Source: 58-81 sp012729145 (GTDB lineage: Bacteria; Synergistota; Synergistia; Synergistales; Thermovirgaceae). From it: a stretch of 64,000 nt of DNA. Location of the stretch: NCBI GenBank assembly GCA_040770625.1, contig JAXGIW010000004.1, forward strand, positions 1 to 64,000, given 5' to 3'. The notes below the pieces were generated by a model. It did no database searches, was not told the DNA's origin, and saw nothing but the letters and a program-made list of their open reading frames with translations. How positions within the stretch are numbered: position 1 is the first letter of the stretch; each line of letters opens with the position of its first letter. The position numbers and the translations under genes were made by a program. Shown here piece by piece: positions 43,336 to 51,687 of this stretch.

Positions 43336-44574
43336 ATGTCAGGGTTCGTTACAAGAACGCTCTCAAGGAACGAGGCGATAATGGACCTCTCCCGGAGAAT
43401 GGGCTTCCCCTGGCCCGTGGCCGTAAGGGAAAAGGTGCCTCTCTGGGATGCCCTCGGTCTTGCCCTTGGTGAGGATGTGACTGCCACGGACCCAAGCCCG
43501 CCCTATGACAGAAGCCTCCGTGACGGGTTCGCCGTAAGATCATTTGACCTTGTCGGGGCGGGAAAGACCTCCCCGGTCTTTCTGAGGGTTTGCGGGGAAG
43601 TACCCATGGGGAGCATGCCTGATCTGAAGGTCGGACAGGAACAGGCCGTTCTGGTGCATACAGGAGGTGCCATCCCGGCTGGAGCTGATTCGGTGGTTAT
43701 GCTGGAGGACACCTCTCTTGTTGGGGATCTGCTTGAGGTCCGCAGGTCGGTCCAGAAGAGCGAGAATCTCCTTCTTCAGGGAGAGGAGTACGCCAGTGGG
43801 CGCAGGCTGATCCGCAAGGGAGATATACTGGACCTCCGGAACATTGCAGCCGTCGCATCCTGCGGAGCGGTAACGGTTCCGGTCTGCGATCTCAGGGTGG
43901 CGATCATGAGCACCGGAGACGAGATAGTCCCTGCTGACAGCCGGCACATCTTGCCGGGGATGATACGGGACACCAACTCTTCCATCATTATGGCGAACAT
44001 GACAAGGGCCGGGATCAGGGGGGTTTCCCTGGGAATTGTGGGGGATGATCCGGATAAGCTCAGAGCTGCTTTCAATGCTGCTCTGGAGAGTTTTGACATC
44101 CTGGTAATGAGCGGCGGTTCTTCGGTAAGCACCAGGGACCATTCCGTGATGCTCCTCCGTGAACTTGGAGGCGGGGAAGTCCCTGTAAGAGGGCTCAATA
44201 TTTCACCGGGCAAGCCTACCATTGTCTCAGGCGATCCCTCAAGGAGAAAAATGGCCGTCTGCCTGCCAGGCCACCCCCATTCATGTGCGGTTATTTCCTC
44301 GACCTTCCTGGTGCCGCTGATATCATCCCTTATAATGGGTGAACCTCTGGACCGGTTCAGAAAGGTCTTCCTGCCCGCCGGAGAGGACGTTATCGGGAGG
44401 AGCGGTGTGGAGGAGTTCATCCCGGTAAGGATAGGACACGGAGGCGAAGCTATTCCGTTGTGGGCCAGGTCGGGGTACCTTCTGGCCATGGGCGGATCAG
44501 ACGGGCTGATAAGGCTTCCCGAGAACATGGAAACACTAAGGAGAGGAGCTTCTGTAGAGGTATGGCTTTGGTAG
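43336..44574 (+). CDS. moeA: Molybdopterin molybdenumtransferase (MoeA type)
   Basis: 412 residues. It inserts metal into adenylylated molybdopterin. YDRSLRDGFAVRS is the substrate loop, IPAGADSVVMLEDT and MSTGDEIV are family landmarks, and VMSGGSSVSTRDHS and VCLPGHPHSCAVI lie in the MogA-like domain. ATG follows GAGGAG by five bases. It overlaps a second moeA-like gene, so two metal-insertion enzymes are encoded side by side. Confidence 0.92.
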   Translation: MSGFVTRTLSRNEAIMDLSRRMGFPWPVAVREKVPLWDALGLALGEDVTATDPSPPYDRSLRDGFAVRSFDLVGAGKTSPVFLRVCGEVPMGSMPDLKVGQEQAVLVHTGGAIPAGADSVVMLEDTSLVGDLLEVRRSVQKSENLLLQGEEYASGRRLIRKGDILDLRNIAAVASCGAVTVPVCDLRVAIMSTGDEIVPADSRHILPGMIRDTNSSIIMANMTRAGIRGVSLGIVGDDPDKLRAAFNAALESFDILVMSGGSSVSTRDHSVMLLRELGGGEVPVRGLNISPGKPTIVSGDPSRRKMAVCLPGHPHSCAVISSTFLVPLISSLIMGEPLDRFRKVFLPAGEDVIGRSGVEEFIPVRIGHGGEAIPLWARSGYLLAMGGSDGLIRLPENMETLRRGASVEVWLW

Positions 44575-46478
44575 AACTCAAGGAGAACCTGGATCTTCTG
44601 TCGGCCTTGTCCATTCTGGAGGATAGATTCCACCCTCTTGACGAACTTGAGGAGGTGGATCTTCTTGCCCTCGAAGGGTATCCTCCGATAAAAATGGGTG
44701 TCGATGTGCTCTCAAGAAGGAATCTCCCCCAGTACCCGGCTTCTGCTGTTGACGGGTTTGCCGTCAAGGCAGCTGGCACGGTGAATTCCTCCCTCAGGAC
44801 ACCGGCCAGAATATCCGCAGGGAGTTACTGCTGGGTCAATACCGGAGGCGGGGTGGACCGCTCCTTTGACTCGGTGGTCATGATAGAGGATACCCTGATG
44901 GATGGAGATACCCTTCTGGTAACAAGAACAGTTACCAAGGGTGAGAACATAAGACCAGAGGGAGAAGATGTTACCAAGGGCCAGGTGATCGCGAGAAAGG
45001 GCGATCACCTTGATGCATTCCTGATACCCCTTTTGATAGCTTCCGGCAACTCAAAGATCAGCGTTCAGAGACTGCCAAGGTCGGTCTTTATCCCGACAGG
45101 GGATGAGATCATTCCCGCCGAAGAGTGGGTCAAGGAAGACGGCCAGAGCTGGGACAGGGTCCCGGAGACAAACTCCTTCATGCTGAAAAGGCTCTTCCAC
45201 GACTGGGGATTTCCCCTGAAGATCCACGGACTGGTCCGTGACGATGAGACACTGATAGAGGATGCCGTCAGGACGGCTCTCATGGATCACGATCTTGTGA
45301 TCATCGGAGCGGGAACTGCCAAGGGCAAGAGGGATCACAGCGCCGATGTGATAGGGAAATTCTCGGAACCTCTCTTCAGGGGCCTAAGAATGAAGCCCGG
45401 AAGGCCAGTTATTGTGGGATCGTCAGGAAACAGGCCTCTGGTGGCACTGCCGGGTTTTCCGATGTCAGCCCTTGTGATCTGCTGGAGCGTCATACACCCC
45501 CTTTTGAGGATACTCAACGGCGAGAACCCCGCTGTTGACCTGCAGAAGGCCGTCGGGGCAGTCGAGACCCTCAAGACCAGCCTTTTGATGCATCACTCCT
45601 CTTCTCAGGGAGTAATGGAGTGGATTAGGGTCAAGTGCGGTGATATTGGCGGCACCATCTATTCCTGGCCTCTTGCCTCCGGGGCCAGTTCCACCTTTTC
45701 CACATCCGATGCAGACGGATTTGCCCTTATCGGCTCATCGGTGCTGGAAATGCCCAAAGGTAGCGAAATAACGGTCTGGACGAAGAGGAAAATAAAATTG
45801 GAGAAGAGGGCCGTCTACCAGGGTTCCAATGACCCCGCCATAGAGAGGATCGTCTCCTACATGAGAGAGAGGGGCGGGGACCTGGCTGTCAGGTCCGTAG
45901 GCAGCCTCGGGGGCCTTTCGGCCCTTGCCAGGGGGGAGGGTCATGTTGCCTCCTGCCACCTCCTGGACCCCGAGACCGGGGTTTATAACGATCCTTTTAT
46001 CGGCAGGCTGGACAAGACCCGGAGCTGGCGCAGGTTCAAACTGTTCACAAGGGAACAGGGGTTTTTGGTCAGGAAGGGCAACCCGGAAAGGATAAGCTCC
46101 GTCAGGGACCTCGCAGACAAGGGGTCAATATTCGTCAACAGACAGCCCGGCGCTGGGACCAGGGTCCTGTTCGATCAACTGCTGAAGGAGGCCGGGGTCC
46201 AGGCAGGATCGATAGTGGGGTACGACAACATTGCCATCACCCATTTCGAAGCAGCAGCAAGGGTATCGGGCGGTTCCGCCGCCGTTACCCTGGGGGTCAG
46301 GGCTGCTGCGGAGGCTTTCGATACCGATTTCATTCCCGTGACCGAAGAGGATTTCGAGCTGGTCATTCCCGAGGAGTTCATCTCCCACCCCGGCATCGAG
46401 ATCCTGTTGGAGACGCTCAACGACGGAAGATGGAGGCGGGAAGTGGATTCTCTGGGGGGGTACCGATGGGCGTTCTGA
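44562..46478 (+). CDS. MoeA fused to a periplasmic-binding-like domain
   Basis: About 638 residues. The N-terminal two thirds (to about 405) is MoeA: YPASAVDGFAVKA, VFIPTGDEIIPAE, IIGAGTAKGKRDHSADVI and VALPGFPMSALVI. The rest (about 430-630) is a substrate-binding-like domain, with DPAIERIVSYM, LLDPETGVYNDPFI and FVNRQPGAGTRVLFDQLL, as in PBP_like_2 domains fused to MoeA or to MoeA-linked regulators. The domain lacks a signal peptide and must be cytoplasmic, probably sensing or holding a ligand such as an oxyanion. I use ATG 44562; TTG 44568 has better spacing to AGAGG. Confidence 0.88.
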   Translation: MALVELKENLDLLSALSILEDRFHPLDELEEVDLLALEGYPPIKMGVDVLSRRNLPQYPASAVDGFAVKAAGTVNSSLRTPARISAGSYCWVNTGGGVDRSFDSVVMIEDTLMDGDTLLVTRTVTKGENIRPEGEDVTKGQVIARKGDHLDAFLIPLLIASGNSKISVQRLPRSVFIPTGDEIIPAEEWVKEDGQSWDRVPETNSFMLKRLFHDWGFPLKIHGLVRDDETLIEDAVRTALMDHDLVIIGAGTAKGKRDHSADVIGKFSEPLFRGLRMKPGRPVIVGSSGNRPLVALPGFPMSALVICWSVIHPLLRILNGENPAVDLQKAVGAVETLKTSLLMHHSSSQGVMEWIRVKCGDIGGTIYSWPLASGASSTFSTSDADGFALIGSSVLEMPKGSEITVWTKRKIKLEKRAVYQGSNDPAIERIVSYMRERGGDLAVRSVGSLGGLSALARGEGHVASCHLLDPETGVYNDPFIGRLDKTRSWRRFKLFTREQGFLVRKGNPERISSVRDLADKGSIFVNRQPGAGTRVLFDQLLKEAGVQAGSIVGYDNIAITHFEAAARVSGGSAAVTLGVRAAAEAFDTDFIPVTEEDFELVIPEEFISHPGIEILLETLNDGRWRREVDSLGGYRWAF

Positions 46479-47443
46479 AGGACCGTTTCGGAAGACATCT
46501 CAACTACATAAGGATCTCCGTAACAGACAGGTGCAATTATCGTTGTCTCTATTGCATGCCTGCAGAAGGACTGGAGTGGATCCCTCATGAAAGGATAATG
46601 ACCTACGAGGAGATCCTTTTTCTTGCAAGGGTCCTGAAAGACCTTGGTGTAGAAAAGATCCGTTTCACCGGTGGGGAACCACTGGTCAGGAAAGGGCTCT
46701 TCCCCTTTCTGGGATCCCTTCGGGGTTTTGTTCCGGGGGTACGGACGGTCCTAACCACAAATGGAAGTCTTATCCCCCAGTACATCGACGAGGTCGCCCG
46801 GTCAGGGCTTTCCGGGGTGAACGTCAGCCTCGACACTCTGGACGAGGGCCTTTTCAGGTTCATGACGAGGAACGGAAACCTTCAGGACGTTATTGAAGGC
46901 ATCCGGCTCCTGGCTGAAAGAACTGACATCCCTCTCAAGATTAATACTGTTCTTATGAAGGGGACCAATGATGGAGAGGTGGAGACCCTCCTTGATTTTG
47001 CCCGAACCCACGGTGCCGTCCTCCGGCTGATCGAATTCATGCCCCTCGACGATTCGGTCTGGAGGAAGGACCTCTTCATCCCGGCTTCGGAGATACTCCA
47101 GAGACTTCCGGAACGGGGTTTTTGGGAGAGGATGGACAACTCCTCGGACCATAGCGCAGGGCCTGCCCGTTACTTTCGGAACGTATCCACGGGGCAGAGA
47201 ATAGGCGTGATAGAGGCGGTCTCTCACCACTTCTGCCAGAGTTGCAACAGACTCCGCGTCTCGGCTACGGGGGTAATGAGACCATGCCTGTTCTCGGAGG
47301 AGGGGATCGATCTCAGACCTGCCCTTTTATCCGGTAATGCCGCCTCGGTGGAGGCCCTTGTTCTTCAGGCGGTGAACAGCAAGCCTCAATCCTACTGCCA
47401 TGCCAATACAGGAGCGACCCATATGTCGCGGATAGGGGGATGA
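46466..47443 (+). CDS. moaA: GTP 3',8-cyclase MoaA
   Basis: 325 residues. The N-terminal radical SAM cluster is CNYRCLYC; the C-terminal cluster is CQSCNRLRVSATGVMRPC, binding GTP. The protein ends MSRIGG, the conserved double-glycine tail needed for activity. With MoaC it makes cyclic pyranopterin monophosphate. ATG 46466 lies inside the end of the preceding gene; the stop overlaps moaC. Confidence 0.95.
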   Translation: MGVLKDRFGRHLNYIRISVTDRCNYRCLYCMPAEGLEWIPHERIMTYEEILFLARVLKDLGVEKIRFTGGEPLVRKGLFPFLGSLRGFVPGVRTVLTTNGSLIPQYIDEVARSGLSGVNVSLDTLDEGLFRFMTRNGNLQDVIEGIRLLAERTDIPLKINTVLMKGTNDGEVETLLDFARTHGAVLRLIEFMPLDDSVWRKDLFIPASEILQRLPERGFWERMDNSSDHSAGPARYFRNVSTGQRIGVIEAVSHHFCQSCNRLRVSATGVMRPCLFSEEGIDLRPALLSGNAASVEALVLQAVNSKPQSYCHANTGATHMSRIGG

Positions 47444-47931
47444 CGATGAGTGTCTTTTCACACCTTGACGACTCCGGAAGGCCTGTGATGGTAGACGTGG
47501 GCAAAAAGAAGCCCACCCTGAGGGAAGCTGAAGCCGAGGCTTTGGTCAGGCTGTCCCGAAAAGTGCTCGATTCCATGATCGAGGGCAAGAATGCCAAGGG
47601 AGACGTCTTGAGAGTAGCAGAGATAGCAGGGATAATGGGTGCCAAAAGAACACCGGAACTGGTGCCTTTGTGCCATTCAATAAGGCTTGACCATGTCTCG
47701 GTGGTCTGCGAGCTTGACGAGATCGAAGCTACTGCAAGGGTCAGATGCACGGCGAGAGGCACGGAGGTCACTGGTGTTGAAATGGAAGCTATGACGGGAG
47801 TATCAGTGGCGGCCCTGACCCTTTATGATATGTGCAAGGGTATTGACAAGGGCATCACCATCGAGAGGATCCGTCTGCTCAGAAAGAGCGGCGGCAGATC
47901 CGGGGAGTACAGGGCGGAGGACAGGGTGTGA
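47440..47931 (+). CDS. moaC: Cyclic pyranopterin monophosphate synthase MoaC
   Basis: 163 residues. MVDVGKKKPTLREAEAE, IAGIMGAKRTPELVPLCHSI and GVEMEAMTGVSVAALTLYDMCK are the conserved segments, including the active-site Asp and Lys region. It completes step one of molybdopterin synthesis. A second ATG at 47446 is a possible start. moaD and moaE are not in the window. Confidence 0.95.
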   Translation: MTMSVFSHLDDSGRPVMVDVGKKKPTLREAEAEALVRLSRKVLDSMIEGKNAKGDVLRVAEIAGIMGAKRTPELVPLCHSIRLDHVSVVCELDEIEATARVRCTARGTEVTGVEMEAMTGVSVAALTLYDMCKGIDKGITIERIRLLRKSGGRSGEYRAEDRV

Positions 47932-48740
47932 AAAGAAGGGTTTTGGGTTTTTCGGGTCGGTTCGGGGACCGACCGTTGGTGTATATTCACAGCGATGAAA
48001 AGGGGGGTGCCCTTGTTGACGGGTCACCTCTCGGAATAGTCCTTGCCGGAGCCGGAGAGGGTGAACTCGGGGAAGGTCTGTTCGGGATCATTGTTTCTGA
48101 AGTGCCCGAGATCGACCCCGGTGATTTTCTCCAGTTCTCCGACGGCGTTATCCTGAAAAAGAGCCCTGAAAACGGGACGAAGGGATCCTTTCATGTGGCA
48201 AGCAAGGGCTTTTTGTCAGTCTCGTCCCTTTTCTGTCCCTGGACAGCGCTGAAGGTGGGGATACTGACCGTTAGCGACAAGGGCAGTCGTGGTGAAAGGG
48301 AGGATACTTCCGGGCCCGCCCTTGAGAAATCTGTTCATTCCATAGGAGGCTTTGCCTCCATGACAGGGATCGTCCCCGACGAGACCGAAAGCATAAGCGG
48401 AAGGATCAGGGAATGGATCGCTTCGGGGATGGACATAATCCTGGTCACCGGGGGAACGGGCATATCCCGGAGAGACGTAACTCCGGAGGCGGTAAGATCC
48501 CTTGGAGGAAAGGAGATCCCGGGGATAGGTGAATACATGAGATGGAAGACATCCTTCGATAACGAGAGGTCCATTCTCTCACGTTCCGTCGCAGTGGCCT
48601 GTTCAGGGACGATCGTAGTCACGCTGCCGGGAAGCGAGAGGGGAGCGGTCCAGTGTTTCTACTCCATTGCTCCTGTTCTCCGTCATGCTGTAGAGATAGT
48701 GACGGGAAGGAGTGGGGATTGCGCCGGATCCCACCGATAA
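47928..48740 (+). CDS. MogA/MoaB-type molybdopterin adenylyltransferase with an extra N-terminal domain
   Basis: 270 residues. The C-terminal half (about 108-265) is MogA-like: LKVGILTVSDKGSRGEREDTSG, ILVTGGTGISRRDVTPEAV and VVTLPGSERGAVQC. Residues 1-105 form an additional beta-rich domain containing GALVDGSPLGIVLAGAGEGELG and IDPGDFLQFSD, which I do not recognise; it could be MOSC-like or a binding module. GTG start, GGAGG seven bases or so upstream, overlapping moaC by four bases. It adenylylates molybdopterin before metal insertion. Confidence 0.85.
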   Translation: MKRRVLGFSGRFGDRPLVYIHSDEKGGALVDGSPLGIVLAGAGEGELGEGLFGIIVSEVPEIDPGDFLQFSDGVILKKSPENGTKGSFHVASKGFLSVSSLFCPWTALKVGILTVSDKGSRGEREDTSGPALEKSVHSIGGFASMTGIVPDETESISGRIREWIASGMDIILVTGGTGISRRDVTPEAVRSLGGKEIPGIGEYMRWKTSFDNERSILSRSVAVACSGTIVVTLPGSERGAVQCFYSIAPVLRHAVEIVTGRSGDCAGSHR

Positions 48741-48764
48741 AATAACGAAAAGGGGGATCCCCTA

Positions 48765-49649
48765 TTGAAAGGGTCCCTTTCAAACAGGGTCTCAAGATGC
48801 GTGATAATAACGGGCATGTCGGGGAGTGGGAAATCCACTGCGCTGCACATGCTTGAAGACCTTGGTTTCTACGCCATCGAGAACATCCCTCCGTCACTGC
48901 TCCCTCAGCTCATACAGGTCCTCGGCAAACATGAAGAAGCAGTCCAGAACGGGGTGGCTGCCGTTGTGGACGTCCGGGGAGAGAGCCTCCTGGACGATCT
49001 TCTTGCCATTATTGGCAGTCTCAGGAACAGGGGTCTCAACATCAAGGTCATCTTTCTTGACGCTTCAGACTCCTGCCTTGTAAAACGTTTCGAGGAGACA
49101 AGAAGGAGACACCCCCTCTCATCTGATCTCACTATCCTTGAGGCCATAAACAGGGAGCGAAGGGAACTCTCCCAGATTCACGAGATCGCCGACGTGGTAG
49201 TTGAGACGTCGGATATGGCCCTGTCGCAGCTCAGGAACGAGATCCTTGGCAAGATGGACATATCCGAAGGCCCTCTGTCTGTCATATTCACTTCATTTGG
49301 TTTCAAATACGGCATTCCCCAGGACAGCGATTTCGTGTTCGACGTGCGGTTCCTTCCCAACCCCTTCTACGTTCCTTCCCTGAGGTCCATGAGCGGAAAG
49401 GACAAGGAGGTCCAGGATTTTATCCTCTCCCAGGAGGGTGTTTCCAGTTTCTTCGGTGCCCTTTCGGTGCTTATGGAGCAGGTCCTCTCCCTTTACAGGA
49501 ACACCGGAAAGAACATTGTCCATATTGCTGTCGGCTGTACAGGAGGCAGGCATCGGTCCGTTGCTGTAACAGAATGGCTGGGTTCACTATTTCCGGGAAA
49601 TTCATCCACAAGGCACAGGGATATCGAAAAGGATACGGTGATATCATGA
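48765..49649 (+). CDS. rapZ: RNase adapter / nucleotide-binding protein RapZ
   Basis: 294 residues from TTG 48765 with GGGGG nine bases upstream. Walker A GMSGSGKS near 17-24 and the C-terminal VGCTGGRHRSVAVTEWL (near 255-271) define the RapZ/YvcJ family. In E. coli it controls glmZ-dependent GlcN6P synthesis; in Gram-positives it sits in the same rapZ-yvcK-whiA set as here. It overlaps yvcK by four bases. Confidence 0.93.
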   Translation: MKGSLSNRVSRCVIITGMSGSGKSTALHMLEDLGFYAIENIPPSLLPQLIQVLGKHEEAVQNGVAAVVDVRGESLLDDLLAIIGSLRNRGLNIKVIFLDASDSCLVKRFEETRRRHPLSSDLTILEAINRERRELSQIHEIADVVVETSDMALSQLRNEILGKMDISEGPLSVIFTSFGFKYGIPQDSDFVFDVRFLPNPFYVPSLRSMSGKDKEVQDFILSQEGVSSFFGALSVLMEQVLSLYRNTGKNIVHIAVGCTGGRHRSVAVTEWLGSLFPGNSSTRHRDIEKDTVIS

Positions 49650-50785
49650 ACTGGTGGTCGGCGTTTACCATCGGCCTTTTGACAGGAGGCATAATATCCC
49701 TTCTCGCCGCCAGACTCTTCCAGGAAGAGGAGGATGGAGGGTTCCGGGAGCCCCAGACCGGGAAGAATGGCTCTATTATGGCAAAAGCCTTCCAGCACAA
49801 GGTCTCCCAGGGTCCAGAGATCGTAGCGATCGGAGGAGGTACGGGCCTTTCGACCCTTCTTTCAGGGTTAAAATCGTATACGAGGAATATAACTGCCATA
49901 GTTACAGTTACCGATGAAGGCGGCAGCTCCGGCCGGCTTCGTGGAGAATGGGGAGTTCTTCCTCCGGGTGACATAAGGAACTGCATGGTCGCCCTTGCCG
50001 AGAACGACAGCTCTCTGAACCGGATACTGAATTTCAGGTTCGATCGAGGAGAGCTCAAGGGCCACAGTCTGGGGAATCTAATTCTTCTTGCGACCACGGA
50101 GATGACCGGCGACTTCAGGAAGGCCGTCGAGGAACTTAACAACCTTCTTGCTATCAGGGGTAAGGTAATACCTATAACCAATGAATCGGTCACCCTGTGT
50201 GCAGCTACAGGAGATGGCGACTTCCTCAGGGGGGAGCTGGACATTTCCATGAGAGGGCACCAGATCGAGTCGGTCTGGATCGAGCCCCCCGATGCAAAGG
50301 CTGTACCCGATGCCATTCTGGCCATCGAGAACGCTGATGTGGTAGTGCTGGGTCCCGGGAGCCTATTCACCAGCATAATTCCAAACCTCATGTTCAGCGA
50401 GGTCTCGGAAGCTCTCAAGAGAACGGCAGCGCCCAAGATCTACATAACCAATCTCATGACCCAGCCTGGGGAGACGGACGGAATGTCCATCATGGATCAC
50501 GTCAGGTGGATCACAAGGACATCCGGATCGGTCCCGGACTATGTCTTCACGAACGAGGGGGAAGTACCTTCCGATCTCCTTGAGACCTATCTTGCAGCGG
50601 GCGCGGTCCCTCTGATGGTGGAAGAAGAGCAAAAAAGGTCCCTCTCCCTCATGGGGTCCAGGGTTGTCGTTTCCGACTTTCTCGACGTATCGGGCGGAAG
50701 TGTAAGGCACAACAGCCAGAAGGTCGCAGAGGCCCTGATCCGGATAGCCAGAGAGGAAAGAGATACATCCCGATGGAAAAGCTGA
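49646..50785 (+). CDS. yvcK: YvcK/CofD-like gluconeogenesis and cell-wall regulator with a membrane anchor
   Basis: 379 residues from ATG 49646. The N-terminal MNWWSAFTIGLLTGGIISLL is a membrane span not found in B. subtilis YvcK. The Rossmann-like core starts at about residue 52 with IVAIGGGTGLSTLLSGLKSY, followed by TDEGGSSGRLRGEWGVLPPGD and VLGPGSLFTSIIPNLM. The family binds UDP-GlcNAc and adjusts carbon flow to cell-wall synthesis. Anchoring suggests action near the membrane, which is inference. It overlaps whiA by 13 bases. Confidence 0.9.
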   Translation: MNWWSAFTIGLLTGGIISLLAARLFQEEEDGGFREPQTGKNGSIMAKAFQHKVSQGPEIVAIGGGTGLSTLLSGLKSYTRNITAIVTVTDEGGSSGRLRGEWGVLPPGDIRNCMVALAENDSSLNRILNFRFDRGELKGHSLGNLILLATTEMTGDFRKAVEELNNLLAIRGKVIPITNESVTLCAATGDGDFLRGELDISMRGHQIESVWIEPPDAKAVPDAILAIENADVVVLGPGSLFTSIIPNLMFSEVSEALKRTAAPKIYITNLMTQPGETDGMSIMDHVRWITRTSGSVPDYVFTNEGEVPSDLLETYLAAGAVPLMVEEEQKRSLSLMGSRVVVSDFLDVSGGSVRHNSQKVAEALIRIAREERDTSRWKS

Positions 50786-51666
50786 GGGAAGTTATCTGGG
50801 ACGACTGGTCGAGCGTTCTTGTTGACGACAGGGTAAAGGCCTCCGTAGAGATCGGAGGGATCATCTCCGGCCTGTCGGGAGGGGAGCGCCGGATGGAAGC
50901 GGTCTTCTCCAGCAGCAGGTTCTTTGTCTTCCGGAAACTGAAGAGACTATGGGAGGTCTCGGACTGGGGAAGACCAGGAGAAACAGCTCCTAACCTGGTG
51001 ATACCATCGGGGATGAGAGGCAAGGTATCGTTGTGGCTGGACCAGTCAATGGTCCACGAGAAGATGTCCCTTTACGGGGATCCCAAGAGGAACAGGGCTA
51101 ATACATGGCACTGGCTGAGAGGGATCTTCGGCTCCTGCGGTTCCCTGTTCCTGCCAAGGACGGGTTATTACATGGTATTCAGGACCAGCAAGGCATGGGG
51201 GAGGGACCCTTCGGAGAGACTGGGACAGCTTCTTGCCATGAACGACATTTCCTTCAGAAGAAGAACAAGGTACGGTTTCTCAGAGACTGTCATAAGGGAC
51301 CAGTCCTCCATTGTCGGGATGCTTTCCAACATGCAGATGTTCAGGACTTCCCTTTTGCTTGAGGAAAAGGCTATGCTTAGGTCTATGAAGGAGAGGGCCA
51401 ACAAGGTCGTGAACTGTGATGCTTCGAACATCAGGAAATCCCTCGAGACCGCCAAGAGGCAGCTCGAGACCGCCGAAGAGCTTATCGTTACCGGCAAGAT
51501 CCGTATGCTATCGGAGGCCTTTCGTGAGCTTGTTTACGCAAGAATGGAGAACCCCTCGGCGACCCTGAGGGAACTGGGGCAGGTCCTTTCGAAGCCTGTC
51601 AGCAAAAGCACTGTAGAGTATCGATGGAGAAAGATCGAGCATCTTGCAGGGATCTCTTCAGAATAA
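50773..51666 (+). CDS. whiA: DNA-binding protein WhiA
   Basis: 297 residues. The N-terminal part (about 1-200) corresponds to the degenerate homing-endonuclease-like domain; RGIFGSCGSLFLP and the YGFSETVIRDQSSIVGML region match. The C-terminal helix-turn-helix region, CDASNIRKSLETAKRQLET followed by ATLRELGQVLSKPVSKSTVEYR, binds DNA. WhiA influences division and development in actinobacteria and chromosome segregation in bacilli. It ends the rapZ-yvcK-whiA trio. Confidence 0.9.
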   Translation: MEKLREVIWDDWSSVLVDDRVKASVEIGGIISGLSGGERRMEAVFSSSRFFVFRKLKRLWEVSDWGRPGETAPNLVIPSGMRGKVSLWLDQSMVHEKMSLYGDPKRNRANTWHWLRGIFGSCGSLFLPRTGYYMVFRTSKAWGRDPSERLGQLLAMNDISFRRRTRYGFSETVIRDQSSIVGMLSNMQMFRTSLLLEEKAMLRSMKERANKVVNCDASNIRKSLETAKRQLETAEELIVTGKIRMLSEAFRELVYARMENPSATLRELGQVLSKPVSKSTVEYRWRKIEHLAGISSE

Positions 51667-51687
51667 ACAGATCAAAAAGGGGGACTG

